Below, piece after piece: positions 25,043-33,913 of a stretch of 64,000 nt of DNA (positions are counted from its first letter, which is position 1; each line of letters begins with the position of its first letter). The translations under genes and the position numbers were made by a program. The notes beneath the pieces were generated by a model. It was not told where the DNA came from. It did not search any database and was given only the letters and a program-made list of their open reading frames with translations. This DNA is from JAUIAI01 sp041396685 (GTDB lineage: Bacteria > Pseudomonadota > Gammaproteobacteria > Burkholderiales > Burkholderiaceae_E): assembly GCA_041396685.1 (NCBI GenBank), contig JAWKYD010000019.1, positions 97,734 to 161,733 on the forward strand. The letters are read 5' to 3'.

Positions 25043-26037
25043 CGGCACTCGCCAAGGGGCTCGGCGACACCCGCCGGCGCGATTTCGAACGCAACAAGCT
25101 GCACAAGCGGCTGCTGCGCCAAACCGGCCAGGCGATCGCGGACTACCAGATGATCGAAGCCGGCGACAAGGTGATGGTCTGCCTGTCGGGCGGCAAGGAC
25201 AGCTACGCCTTGTTGGACCTGCTGCTGACCCTGCGCGAGCGGGCGCCGATCCATTTCGAGATCGTGGCGGTCAACCTCGACCAGAAACAACCGGGCTTTC
25301 CGCCCGAGGTGCTGCCCGACTACCTGCGTGGCCTGGGCGTGCCCTTCCATATCGAAACCCAGGACACCTACAGCATCGTCACGCGCGTGATCGAGCCCGG
25401 CCGTACCATGTGCTCGCTGTGTTCGCGTCTGCGCCGGGGCATTCTCTACCGCCTGGCCGACGAACTGGGCGCCACGCGGATCGCGCTCGGGCATCACCGC
25501 GACGACATCCTCGAGACCTTCTTTTTGAACCTGTTCTACGGTGGCAAGCTCAAGACCATGCCGCCGCGGCTGGTGTCGGACGACGGCCGCCACATGGTGA
25601 TCCGCCCGCTCGCCTATGTTCAAGAGCACGACCTGATCGAATACGCGGCCTGGCGCGAGTTCCCGATCATTCCGTGCAATTTGTGTGGTTCTCAGGAGAA
25701 CCTCAAGCGCAGCGAGACCAAGGCGCTGATGCGCGAATGGGAGAAGCGCTTTCCCGGGCGCCTGGACAGCATTTTCGCGGCCATGGGCCGGGTCACGCCC
25801 TCGCATCTGCTCGATCGCGAGTTGTTCGACTTCGCCGGCCTGCGCATCGGCGACGATACCGCCCCACTGGACGGTGGCGATCTGGCCTTCGATGCCGACC
25901 CGTCTCTGCTCGACTCATCGCCGCCCGCCACCCGCCGGGGCGGCTCGGCGGGCACCCTCGCTCAGGAGCGTCCGTCGCCCGATCTGGAGGCCGACGGCTC
26001 GGCACCGGTCGTGTGGGCAGCGCGCCGACCGCGCTGA
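25039..26037 (+). CDS. ttcA: tRNA 2-thiocytidine(32) synthetase TtcA
   Basis: TtcA uses ATP and an iron-sulfur cluster to thiolate cytidine 32 of tRNAs. The PP-loop SGGKDS is at residues 50-55, after VMVCL. Two CxxC pairs for the Fe-S cluster are present in TMCSLCSR and PCNLCGS, and GHHRDDILETFFLNLFYGG is the family's ATP/tRNA-binding segment. The last ~60 residues after DFAGLRIGDD are low-complexity and variable, as in other homologues. It starts at GTG 25039, overlapping the SDR stop. Confidence 0.97.
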   Translation: MTALAKGLGDTRRRDFERNKLHKRLLRQTGQAIADYQMIEAGDKVMVCLSGGKDSYALLDLLLTLRERAPIHFEIVAVNLDQKQPGFPPEVLPDYLRGLGVPFHIETQDTYSIVTRVIEPGRTMCSLCSRLRRGILYRLADELGATRIALGHHRDDILETFFLNLFYGGKLKTMPPRLVSDDGRHMVIRPLAYVQEHDLIEYAAWREFPIIPCNLCGSQENLKRSETKALMREWEKRFPGRLDSIFAAMGRVTPSHLLDRELFDFAGLRIGDDTAPLDGGDLAFDADPSLLDSSPPATRRGGSAGTLAQERPSPDLEADGSAPVVWAARRPR

Positions 26038-26061
26038 CCCCGCCACCGTAGAACTCCGTCG

Positions 26062-27633
26062 ATGAGACTTCCCCGTCTGTTGCGCATCATGTTCACCGCC
26101 TGGCGATTCGGTCTGGACGAGATCGTCGCCAGCGGCGCTGCCGCCAACAGCGGTTCGCCCTGGCTGGTGCGCACGGCCCGCCTGCTACGCTTCGGACGGC
26201 GCCTGAAGGCGCCGCGCGGCGAGCGGCTGCGCCGATCACTCGAGAGCCTGGGGCCCATCTTCGTCAAGTTCGGCCAGGTGTTGTCGACCCGGCGCGACCT
26301 GCTGCCGGCCGACGTGGCCGACGAACTGGCCCGCCTGCAGGATCACGTTGCGCCGTTTCCGGGCACGCAGTCGATCACCGAGATCGAGCGCGCGCTGCGC
26401 CGGCCGGTGGCGCAGATGTTTCGCGAGTTCTCGGTCGAACCGGTCGCCTCGGCCTCGATCGCGCAGGTGCATTTCGCGGTCCTGCACGACGGCACCGAGG
26501 TCGCGGTCAAAGTGCTGCGCCCCGGTATGCGCGACATCATCGAGCGCGATCTGTCGCTGCTGCGCGTGCTCGGCCGGATGCTGCTGCGCATCTCCAAAGA
26601 CGCCCGCCGGCTGCGCCCGCTCGACGTGATCGACGAGTTCGACACCTACTTGCACGACGAACTCGATCTGCTGCGCGAGGCGGCCAACGCCAACCAGCTG
26701 CGGCGCAACTTCGCCGACAGCTCGCTGCTGGCGATTCCGGAGATGTACTGGGACTACTGCGCCGAGACCGTGCTCGTCATGCAACGCATGCGCGGCATCC
26801 CGATCGGCCGTACCGACAAGCTGCGTGCTGCCGGCATGGATCTGAAGCGGCTGTCTCGCGACGGCGTGGAGATCTTCTTCCGCCAGGTGTTCCAGGACGG
26901 CTTCTTCCACGCCGACATGCACCCCGGCAACATCCTGGTCGGCACCGACGGCGACGAGTTCAATCGTTACATCGCGCTCGATTTCGGCATCGTCGGCGCC
27001 CTGTCCGATTTCGACAAGAACTACCTGGCACAGAACTTCCTGGCCTTTTTCCGGCGCGACTACCGCCGGGTTGCCGAGCTGCACATCGAGTCGGGCTGGG
27101 TGCCGGCGCGCACGCGCGTCGAGCAGCTCGAGGCCGCGGTGCGCTCGTGCTGCGAGCCGTTCTTCGATCGGCCGCTCAAGGAAATCTCGCTTGGGCTGGT
27201 GCTGATGCGTCTGTTCCAGGCCTCGCGTCGCTTCGATGTCGAGATCCAACCGCAGCTGGTGCTGCTGCAAAAAACGCTGCTCAACATCGAAGGTCTCGGC
27301 CGCGAACTGGATCCCGATCTCGATCTGTGGGTCACGGCCAAGCCGATTCTCGAGCGCTGGATGAGCCAGCAGATCGGTCTGGAAGGCATGGTGGAGCGCA
27401 TCAAGCGCGAAGCACCCCGCTGGGCGCAGACCCTGCCGCAGGTGCCGCGGCTCGTCTACAGCGCGCTCTCGCGCATGGATTCGGCGCTGATCGCCGGCAA
27501 CACGCGCGATCAACAGCGCCTGGTCGAACGCCTGATCGAAGAGCAAAGACGCACCCGCGTGCGGCTCAATTTCACGCTCGCCCTGCTGTTCGTGCTACTG
27601 GCGATGGTGTTGTCGCCGATCTGGCTAGGCTGA
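26062..27633 (+). CDS. ubiB: UbiB-family protein (ABC1/ADCK atypical kinase), ubiquinone biosynthesis
   Basis: A 523-residue inner-membrane protein needed for aerobic ubiquinone biosynthesis; it is an atypical kinase-like ATPase. The KxGQ-containing N-terminal extension is present as FVKFGQVLSTRRDLLP. Kinase-like motifs follow: PVASASIAQVH (nucleotide-binding loop), VAVKVLRPG with the Lys, DFFHADMHPGN-type catalytic loop (read as GFFHADMHPGNILVG), and ALDFGIVG for the metal. A C-terminal hydrophobic segment (FTLALLFVLLAMVLSPIWLG) gives the membrane anchor. The ATG at 26062 is normal. It is convergent with the DUF6279 lipoprotein gene, 26 nt apart. Confidence 0.96.
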   Translation: MRLPRLLRIMFTAWRFGLDEIVASGAAANSGSPWLVRTARLLRFGRRLKAPRGERLRRSLESLGPIFVKFGQVLSTRRDLLPADVADELARLQDHVAPFPGTQSITEIERALRRPVAQMFREFSVEPVASASIAQVHFAVLHDGTEVAVKVLRPGMRDIIERDLSLLRVLGRMLLRISKDARRLRPLDVIDEFDTYLHDELDLLREAANANQLRRNFADSSLLAIPEMYWDYCAETVLVMQRMRGIPIGRTDKLRAAGMDLKRLSRDGVEIFFRQVFQDGFFHADMHPGNILVGTDGDEFNRYIALDFGIVGALSDFDKNYLAQNFLAFFRRDYRRVAELHIESGWVPARTRVEQLEAAVRSCCEPFFDRPLKEISLGLVLMRLFQASRRFDVEIQPQLVLLQKTLLNIEGLGRELDPDLDLWVTAKPILERWMSQQIGLEGMVERIKREAPRWAQTLPQVPRLVYSALSRMDSALIAGNTRDQQRLVERLIEEQRRTRVRLNFTLALLFVLLAMVLSPIWLG

Positions 27634-27659
27634 GCACGGCTGCGCCGGCCGCCCCTCCC

Positions 27660-28586
27660 TCAGGTGCCGCGCGACAATTCCCGGAAGTCGTTGGCCAGCT
27701 GGCCGAGAAACGTGCGCGCATGGGCCCGTTGCGCCGGTTCGGCCGACCCGAGCAGTTCGACGATCAGCCGCTGCGCATCGTCGGCCGAGTCCTCGGCCAG
27801 CGCGCGCGCCGCATCGTCGCCGGGCTGGAGCCATCGATCGAGCCAGACGCGCACGCGCGGTGCGGCCTGATCGGCCGTCGCCTTCTCTCGCACCAGGCGC
27901 TCGAGTTCGTCGACGAAGCCCTGCTGCCAGTCGAAGCGGGCCTGCCACCAGCGCTCGTTGGCCGGCATCTCGGCCACCCGGGCCGCGATCAGCGCACGCT
28001 GACGATCGGTGAGCTCGCCCAGTAGTCGCTCGAGCCGGCTCTCCCAGCGCTCGACGCGATGCGCGACCCGGCGCGCCGGATCGTCGCCGCCATGCTCGGC
28101 AAGAATCTTGCGCTGGCGTGCGCGTATGCCGGCGCGAATCTCGGCCAGTTGCCCGGCATCGAGCGTGACCGCGATCTCGGCCACCGGGGCGGCCAGCCGT
28201 TGCGCCAGCGGCGGCCAGACTTCCTCGGCCTGCGCGCGCCAGCGCTGCAGGTCGGCCATGCCGATCGCCGCCGGCTGCCCGGCGGCGTCGGCAGCCAGCG
28301 CCGGATGCGCGGCGATCCGCTCGAGCAACGTCGCGTAGCGGGGCAATTCGACCGTTCGATGCCATTCGAGCAGTGATTCGAGGTGTTCATCGATTTTGTT
28401 TTGCTGCTCGCGCGTGGGCGTGAGATAAGACGCAAGACGCCAATTGACCGCCGTGGGCAGCCAGCCATAGCCGCTGCGCACCAGCGAACAGGCTGTGATC
28501 GATACAGTCATCGCTGCCACCACGAACACGGTGGCCAGGCGTCGGATACTGCTATTCTGTTGCCCTGATCTGCTCGTTATGCCCAT
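27660..28586 (-). CDS. DUF6279 family lipoprotein
   Basis: A 308-residue predicted lipoprotein of unknown function. The N-terminus carries Arg residues, a hydrophobic core (LATVFVVAAMTVSI) and a lipobox-like SITAC, so Cys is probably lipidated and the protein anchored in an envelope membrane. After it comes SLVRSGYGWLP and the DUF6279 hallmark LLEWHRTVELPRYATLLERI, then mostly alpha-helical, Arg/Glu-rich sequence. The start at 28586 is chosen so that the signal begins properly; the upstream open frame overlaps glmU antisense. It is divergent from glmU with 36 nt between starts. That gap holds a 10-bp palindrome, CAAGTACTTG. Confidence 0.82.
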   Translation of the reverse strand: MGITSRSGQQNSSIRRLATVFVVAAMTVSITACSLVRSGYGWLPTAVNWRLASYLTPTREQQNKIDEHLESLLEWHRTVELPRYATLLERIAAHPALAADAAGQPAAIGMADLQRWRAQAEEVWPPLAQRLAAPVAEIAVTLDAGQLAEIRAGIRARQRKILAEHGGDDPARRVAHRVERWESRLERLLGELTDRQRALIAARVAEMPANERWWQARFDWQQGFVDELERLVREKATADQAAPRVRVWLDRWLQPGDDAARALAEDSADDAQRLIVELLGSAEPAQRAHARTFLGQLANDFRELSRGT

Positions 28587-28622
28587 CGTCAAGTACTTGT
28601 TTTTCCTAAGGAATTTCGCCAC

Positions 28623-29987
28623 ATGAACATCGTGGTGCTGGCCGCCGGCATGGGCAAACGGATGCGCTCGGATCTGCCCAAGGTGTTGCATCCGCTCGCC
28701 GGCAAGCCGCTGCTCGGACATGTCATCGACAGCGCCCGTGCACTCGGTCCGCGACGGCTGGTGGTCGTGCACGGTCACGGCGCCGAGCTCGTGCGCTCGG
28801 CATTTGCCGACGATGATATCCACTGGGCACTGCAATCACCCCCTCGCGGCACGGGTCATGCCGTCCAGCAGGCGGTCGACGTGCTGGACGACGCCGTGCC
28901 CACCCTGGTGCTCTACGGCGACGTGCCGTTGACACGGGTGGCCACGCTGGCTGCGCTGATCGAAGCCGCCGGGCCCGACCGCCTCGCACTGCTGACCGTG
29001 AACCTCGACGACCCCACCGGCTACGGCCGAATCGTGCGCGAGTTCGGCGCGATCCGCGCCATCGTCGAGGAAAAGGACGCCAGCGAACATCTGCGCCAGA
29101 TCCGCGAGATCAACACCGGCATCCTGGTCGCGCCCACGCCGGCGCTCAAACGCTGGCTGGCCGGCCTGACCAACGACAACGCCCAGGGCGAGTACTACCT
29201 GACCGACATCGTCGCAGCCGCGGTGGCCGACGGCGTGCCGGTGGTGGCGACGCAGCCCGCGCACGTCTGGGAAACGCTCGGCGTGAACAGCAAGCGCCAG
29301 CTGGCCGAGCTCGAGCGCATCCACCAGCGCAACCTGGCCGATGCCCTGCTCGACGCCGGCGTCCATCTGATGGACCCCGCCCGCATCGACATCCGCGGCA
29401 CGCTGCGCTGCGGGCGTGACGTCGTGATCGACGTCGGCTGCGTGTTCGAGGGCGATGTCGAACTTGCCGACGGCGTGCGCCTGCATGCGCACTGTGTGGT
29501 GCGCGACGCCAGCCTGGGCGCCGGCACCGAGGTGCTACCGTTCTGCCACATCGACGGCGCCAGGGTCGGCGCGGCTGCCCGCATCGGCCCCTACGCCCGC
29601 CTGCGACCCGGCACCGATCTCGGCGACGACACCCACGTGGGCAACTTCGTCGAGTTCAAGAACACCCGCATGGCGCGTGGCTCGAAGGCGAACCACCTCG
29701 CCTATGTCGGCGATGCCGATGTCGGCTCGAACGTGAACATCGGCGCCGGCACCATCACCTGCAACTACGATGGTGCCAACAAGTACCGCACGGTGATCGA
29801 AGACGACGCATTCATCGGCAGCGACACGCAGCTGGTGGCGCCGGTCACGGTTGGCCGTGGCGCCACACTGGGCGCGGGCACCACGCTGGTCAGCGATGCG
29901 CCGGCCGATAAACTGACGATCTCGCGCCCGCGCCAGGTCACGATCGAAAACTGGCAGCGGCCGGTCAAGAAGAAGCCCCCGGCCTGA
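28623..29987 (+). CDS. glmU: Bifunctional UDP-GlcNAc pyrophosphorylase / GlcN-1-P acetyltransferase
   Basis: GlmU makes UDP-N-acetylglucosamine, the precursor of peptidoglycan and LPS, by acetylating glucosamine-1-phosphate and then uridylylating it. The N-terminal uridyltransferase half opens LAAGMGKRMRSDLPKVLHPL, with the Arg of the G-x-G-[TS]-RM-type loop. The C-terminal half is a left-handed beta-helix of hexapeptides, containing NIGAGTITCNYDGANKY, the acetyl-CoA and substrate site. At 454 residues it is full length. SD-like AAGGAA precedes the ATG. It lies directly before glmS, the previous enzyme of the same pathway. Confidence 0.98.
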   Translation: MNIVVLAAGMGKRMRSDLPKVLHPLAGKPLLGHVIDSARALGPRRLVVVHGHGAELVRSAFADDDIHWALQSPPRGTGHAVQQAVDVLDDAVPTLVLYGDVPLTRVATLAALIEAAGPDRLALLTVNLDDPTGYGRIVREFGAIRAIVEEKDASEHLRQIREINTGILVAPTPALKRWLAGLTNDNAQGEYYLTDIVAAAVADGVPVVATQPAHVWETLGVNSKRQLAELERIHQRNLADALLDAGVHLMDPARIDIRGTLRCGRDVVIDVGCVFEGDVELADGVRLHAHCVVRDASLGAGTEVLPFCHIDGARVGAAARIGPYARLRPGTDLGDDTHVGNFVEFKNTRMARGSKANHLAYVGDADVGSNVNIGAGTITCNYDGANKYRTVIEDDAFIGSDTQLVAPVTVGRGATLGAGTTLVSDAPADKLTISRPRQVTIENWQRPVKKKPPA

Positions 29988-30064
29988 CGGCCCGGCCTCC
30001 TCTACCGCCAAGAACACGAACCTCCCTCCCGAACCCACGCGACCTTCCCTTCCTGGAGCCCCTC

Positions 30065-31918
30065 ATGTGCGGAATCGTCGGCGCCGCCGCCCGGCGCAAT
30101 GTCGTCCCGATGCTGATCGAGGGCCTGCGCAAGCTCGAGTACCGCGGCTATGACTCGGCCGGCATCGCCGTGCTCAACGGCAGCCTCGAGCGCGTACGTG
30201 CGGTCGGCCGGGTGGCCGATCTCGAAAAGAAGACACGTGAAGCGCACACCGATTCGGTCACCGGCATCGCCCACACCCGCTGGGCCACCCACGGTGGCGT
30301 CACCGAAGGCAATGCGCATCCTCACGCCTCGATCAGTGACAAGCACGAAATCTGCGTGGTGCACAACGGCATCATCGAGAACCACGACGCATTGCGCCGG
30401 CGGCTCAAGGAAGCCGGCTACCGCTTCGACTCGGAAACCGACACCGAGGTCATCGCCCACCTGCTGCACAGCCACGTCAATGCCGGCGCCAGCCTGTTCG
30501 ACGCGGTGCGCACCACCGTCAATGAGCTCGAAGGCGCCTACGCGCTGGCGGTCATCTCGCGCAGCGAACCCGATGTGGTCGTCGGCTCGCGGCGCGGCTC
30601 GCCGCTGCTGCTGGGCGTCGGCAGCAACGGCACCGGCCAGGGCGAGAACTTCCTGGCCTCGGACACCTCCGCCCTGTTGCAAGTGACCCGTCACGTGGCC
30701 TATCTCGACGAAGGCGACGTGGTCGAGATCCGCCCCGATGGATATCGCATCGTCGATGCCTCGGGCAAGCCCGCCGAGCGGCCGATCATCGAGAGCCAGC
30801 TCTCGGCCGATGCGGTCGAACTGGGCACCTACGATCACTTCATGCAGAAGGAGATCATCGAGCAGCCGGGCGCCGTGGCCAACACGCTCGAAATGGTCAT
30901 CAACGCCAAGTCGCTGTCGCCGGGCCTGTTCGGTGCCGATGCCGAACGGATCTTCGCCGACACCAAACAGGTGCTGATCATCGCCTGTGGCACCAGCTTT
31001 CACGCCGGCATGGTGGCCAAGTACTGGCTCGAGTCGATTGCCGGCATTCCGTGCAGCGTCGAGATCGCCAGCGAATACCGCTACCGGGTCTCCGTGCCGC
31101 TCGAAGACACGCTGCTGATCACCGTCAGCCAGTCGGGCGAAACCGCCGACACACAGGCCGCCTTGCAACACGCCAAGGGCATGGGCATCGGCAATACGCT
31201 GACGATCTGCAACGTGCCCGAGAGCGCCCTGATCCGCCAGAGCAGGCTGCGCTTTCTGACCCGTGCCGGCCCCGAGATCGGCGTGGCCAGCACCAAGGCG
31301 TTTACGACCCAGCTGGTGTCCTTGTTCACGCTCGCGCTGGTGCTGGCCAAGCAGCGCGGGCGCCTGGCCGGCCAGGCCGAGCTGGAGATGATCACGCAGA
31401 TGCGCCATCTGCCGGCCGCGATCCAGCACGTCCTGGAGTGCGAGCCCGCCGTGCGCGACTGGGCGACGCATTTCGCGAACAAGCATCACGCGCTGTTCCT
31501 CGGCCGCGGCGTGCACTATCCGATCGCCATGGAAGGTGCGCTCAAGCTCAAGGAAATCTCCTACATCCATGCCGAGGCCTATGCGGCCGGCGAGCTCAAG
31601 CACGGGCCGCTGGCGCTGGTCGACAAGGACATGCCGGTGGTGGCCGTGGCGCCCAACGACCTGCTGATCGAGAAGCTCAAGAGCAACCTGCAAGAGGTGC
31701 GCGCGCGCGGCGGCGAGCTGTTCGTGTTCGCCGATCGCGACACCCACATCGACGAGGGTGACGGCGTGCACGTGATCAACCTGGTCGATCACGCCGGTGC
31801 GCTGTCGCCGATCCTGCACGTGGTGCCGCTGCAGTTGCTCGCCTATCACGTCGCGCTCGCCAAGGGCACCGATGTCGACAAGCCGAGGAATCTGGCCAAG
31901 AGCGTGACGGTGGAGTGA
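30065..31918 (+). CDS. glmS: Glutamine-fructose-6-phosphate aminotransferase (isomerizing)
   Basis: GlmS converts fructose-6-phosphate and glutamine to glucosamine-6-phosphate, the entry step of the UDP-GlcNAc pathway. The N-terminal nucleophile Cys2 is present (MCGIVGAA), with HTRWATHG and HNGIIEN of the class II glutaminase domain. Two SIS domains follow, with IIACGTSFHAGMV and ITVSQSGETADT for sugar-phosphate binding. The C-terminus ends PRNLAKSVTVE, the usual form. At 617 residues it is full length. It is 77 nt after glmU and probably cotranscribed. I see no glmS ribozyme, as expected for this group. Confidence 0.98.
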   Translation: MCGIVGAAARRNVVPMLIEGLRKLEYRGYDSAGIAVLNGSLERVRAVGRVADLEKKTREAHTDSVTGIAHTRWATHGGVTEGNAHPHASISDKHEICVVHNGIIENHDALRRRLKEAGYRFDSETDTEVIAHLLHSHVNAGASLFDAVRTTVNELEGAYALAVISRSEPDVVVGSRRGSPLLLGVGSNGTGQGENFLASDTSALLQVTRHVAYLDEGDVVEIRPDGYRIVDASGKPAERPIIESQLSADAVELGTYDHFMQKEIIEQPGAVANTLEMVINAKSLSPGLFGADAERIFADTKQVLIIACGTSFHAGMVAKYWLESIAGIPCSVEIASEYRYRVSVPLEDTLLITVSQSGETADTQAALQHAKGMGIGNTLTICNVPESALIRQSRLRFLTRAGPEIGVASTKAFTTQLVSLFTLALVLAKQRGRLAGQAELEMITQMRHLPAAIQHVLECEPAVRDWATHFANKHHALFLGRGVHYPIAMEGALKLKEISYIHAEAYAAGELKHGPLALVDKDMPVVAVAPNDLLIEKLKSNLQEVRARGGELFVFADRDTHIDEGDGVHVINLVDHAGALSPILHVVPLQLLAYHVALAKGTDVDKPRNLAKSVTVE

Positions 31919-32077
31919 CGCCGCGCGCCGTGCCCGACGGCGATCGGCCGAACGGGCATCGCATCAAGAAGACCATCACGATCGGTGGCCTCGAATGCAG
32001 GTCGCTCGCCCGGCCGGCAAGCTGGCGACCGGCGAGGCGGCCCCGTGCGTTCGAGCGGCGATTCGGGCCGGTTGCAA

Positions 32078-33682
32078 TCAAGAGGCCGTCACGGCGTCCC
32101 AGTCCAGCCCATGCTTATGCAAGTACTTGCGCAGGCGATCGGCATCGTTGACCACCGTGCGCTGCAGCCGCGAGCGATCGAATAGCCTGCGCCCGGCATC
32201 CGACAGCGATCTGGATTCGCGGCAGACCTTGACCACCTCCTGCAATTGCACACGATCGAAGAGGTCGAGCGCCTGCAGGCGCTCGCCGCTCAGTAGTGCG
32301 CCCAGGTCAATGTCGACCGCCAGAGGCGCGAGTTCCTGTCGGTGCCACAACCACTGCAGCCGCTCGATCTCGGCATCGACCTGTCGCGACGTGATGCGTC
32401 CGCCATCGGCCAGGGTTGCCAGGCGGGTGACGCTGGCCGACAGGTCGCGAAAGTTTCCGCTCCAGAGCGCCTGCGCAGACTGCGCAAAGCGCAGATAGCG
32501 TGCCTTGGCTTCGACATTGAAGCGCACCGCACGGCCGAGTTCGCCGCTCGCCTTCGACAGCAGATGGTCGAGATTGGGCTCGAGATCTTCGCGCCGCTGC
32601 GCCAGGCCCGGCAGCGTGTAGGACCACAGGTTGATGCGCGCATAGAGGTCTTCGCGAAAGCGGCCCTGTGCCACGTCCACCCGCAGGTCGCGGTTGGTAC
32701 CAGCGATCAACTGAAAGTCGCTGGCTGCCTCGCGGTCGCTGCCCATCGGGAAGAAGCGCTTCTCCTCGACGGCCTTGAGCAGCATGGCCTGTTCGTCGGC
32801 ACCCAGTTCGCCGATTTCATCCAGGAACAACACGCCGTCGTGCGCGGCGCGTAGCAAACCGGCACGATCGCTCGCCGCACCGGTGAAGGCACCCTTCCTG
32901 TGACCGAACAAGGTGGAGGCGGCACCGTCGCCACGCAGGGTCGCGCAGTTGACTTCGATGAACTCGCCCGCGACCTGATGGCGCGACTTCTTGAGTTCAT
33001 ACATGCGACGGGCCAGGAACGACTTACCGGCGCCGGTCGGGCCGGTCAGCAGGATCGGCGCGCGCGAGCGGATCGCGACCCGTTCGATCTCTTCGATCAG
33101 CGCATTGAAAGCCCGGTTGCGGGTGGCAACACCGCTCTTCAGAAACGCCAGGGCGTCGCGCTGCTCTTGTGCAAAGCGCTGCGCCAATGCGTCGTAACGC
33201 GACAGGTCGAGGTCGATGATCTCGAAACTGCCCGGGCTGCCGTGCTTCTGCTTGCGCGGCGGTGCACTTTGCAGCAGCAGCCCCGGAACGAAGCGCGACT
33301 CGACCAGCAGGAACAGGCAGATCTGCGCGACATGGGTGCCGGTGGTGATGTGCACCCAGTATTGCTCGCGGTCGGTGTCGAACGGATAGCGGCGCGCCCA
33401 GTCGTAGAGCACACCATAGACCTCGCCGAAGTCCCAGGGATCGGCCATCGACATCGGCACGGCCCGGACCTCGGTGTCCGGCGACACGGTGACGATGTCG
33501 CGCCGGACCACTTCGGCCAGCGACTCGTGCGCGGGCGCGTGCAGCAGTTCGAGACGGTGGATCCGTGTGTCCGGGTGCTGCGCCAGCGACACCGTCGGGC
33601 GCCACTTCGCCCAACGGCCGGCGCCCCGCCCTGAGTCGAGCTGGCTGCCCAGGAATCCGATCACGACGGTTTTCTTGGTCAT
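32078..33682 (-). CDS. rtcR: RtcR, sigma-54 dependent activator of RNA repair genes (CARF domain)
   Basis: A 534-residue bacterial enhancer-binding protein. The N-terminal ~180 residues (VVIGFLGSQLDSG, WVHITTGTHVAQIC) form the RtcR CARF-type sensor domain, thought to bind RNA-derived nucleotide signals. The AAA+ domain has Walker A GPTGAGKS, the sigma-54-contacting GAFTGA loop, Walker B VLFLDEIGEL and an Arg-rich sensor region. A DNA-binding helix segment lies at the C-terminus (SLSDAGRRLFDRSR). It is divergent from rtcB, with a consensus sigma-54 promoter in the intervening 231 bp. The family call is secure. Confidence 0.96.
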   Translation of the reverse strand: MTKKTVVIGFLGSQLDSGRGAGRWAKWRPTVSLAQHPDTRIHRLELLHAPAHESLAEVVRRDIVTVSPDTEVRAVPMSMADPWDFGEVYGVLYDWARRYPFDTDREQYWVHITTGTHVAQICLFLLVESRFVPGLLLQSAPPRKQKHGSPGSFEIIDLDLSRYDALAQRFAQEQRDALAFLKSGVATRNRAFNALIEEIERVAIRSRAPILLTGPTGAGKSFLARRMYELKKSRHQVAGEFIEVNCATLRGDGAASTLFGHRKGAFTGAASDRAGLLRAAHDGVLFLDEIGELGADEQAMLLKAVEEKRFFPMGSDREAASDFQLIAGTNRDLRVDVAQGRFREDLYARINLWSYTLPGLAQRREDLEPNLDHLLSKASGELGRAVRFNVEAKARYLRFAQSAQALWSGNFRDLSASVTRLATLADGGRITSRQVDAEIERLQWLWHRQELAPLAVDIDLGALLSGERLQALDLFDRVQLQEVVKVCRESRSLSDAGRRLFDRSRLQRTVVNDADRLRKYLHKHGLDWDAVTAS

Positions 33683-33699
33683 ATCCGTCAGGATACATC

Positions 33700-33717
33700 A
33701 CTAGCTTCAAGGCTAGT
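33700..33717. promoter_or_regulatory. Candidate RtcR binding site 1 (inverted repeat)
   Basis: ACTAGC (33700-33705) and GCTAGT (33712-33717) form a perfect 6-bp inverted repeat around a 6-nt spacer, 110 bp upstream of the sigma-54 -12 element. The position suits an upstream activator sequence for RtcR. Binding is inferred only. Confidence 0.4.
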
Positions 33718-33744
33718 ATCGGACATTCGCTCGAGGCACACATC

Positions 33745-33754
33745 ATTCCGGAAT
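33745..33754. promoter_or_regulatory. Candidate RtcR binding site 2 (10-bp palindrome)
   Basis: ATTCCGGAAT is a perfect 10-bp palindrome about 80 bp upstream of the sigma-54 promoter. It could be a second enhancer half-site or chance; the sequence does not match site 1. Confidence 0.3.
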
Positions 33755-33826
33755 CAACCGCGCGAACAGCGTTTTCTTCTATCCGATCAATGGCTTACCG
33801 ACTCGCTCAGGTCACCGGCCCCAGCC

Positions 33827-33842
33827 TGGCACGCCCTGTGCA
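33827..33842 (+). promoter_or_regulatory. Sigma-54 promoter of rtcB
   Basis: TGGCACGCCCTGTGCA carries the -24 GG and -12 GC separated by exactly 10 nt and matches the TGGCAC-N5-TTGCA consensus at all positions but one. It ends 71 nt upstream of the rtcB ATG and lies next to a divergent gene for a sigma-54 activator. Together these make it a strong call; transcription should begin near 33853. Confidence 0.88.
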
Positions 33843-33913
33843 ATGACGTCGTGACGGCATCGGAGAACAACACGGCCGATGCCGGCCTCCCCCAGATTCG
33901 AAGGTGAGACCCG

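Noticed and set aside
28590..28599. CAAGTACTTG palindrome (also within GCAAGTACTTGC near 32118)
   Set aside because: One copy lies between divergent starts, but the other is inside rtcR coding sequence, so a shared operator role is not supported.
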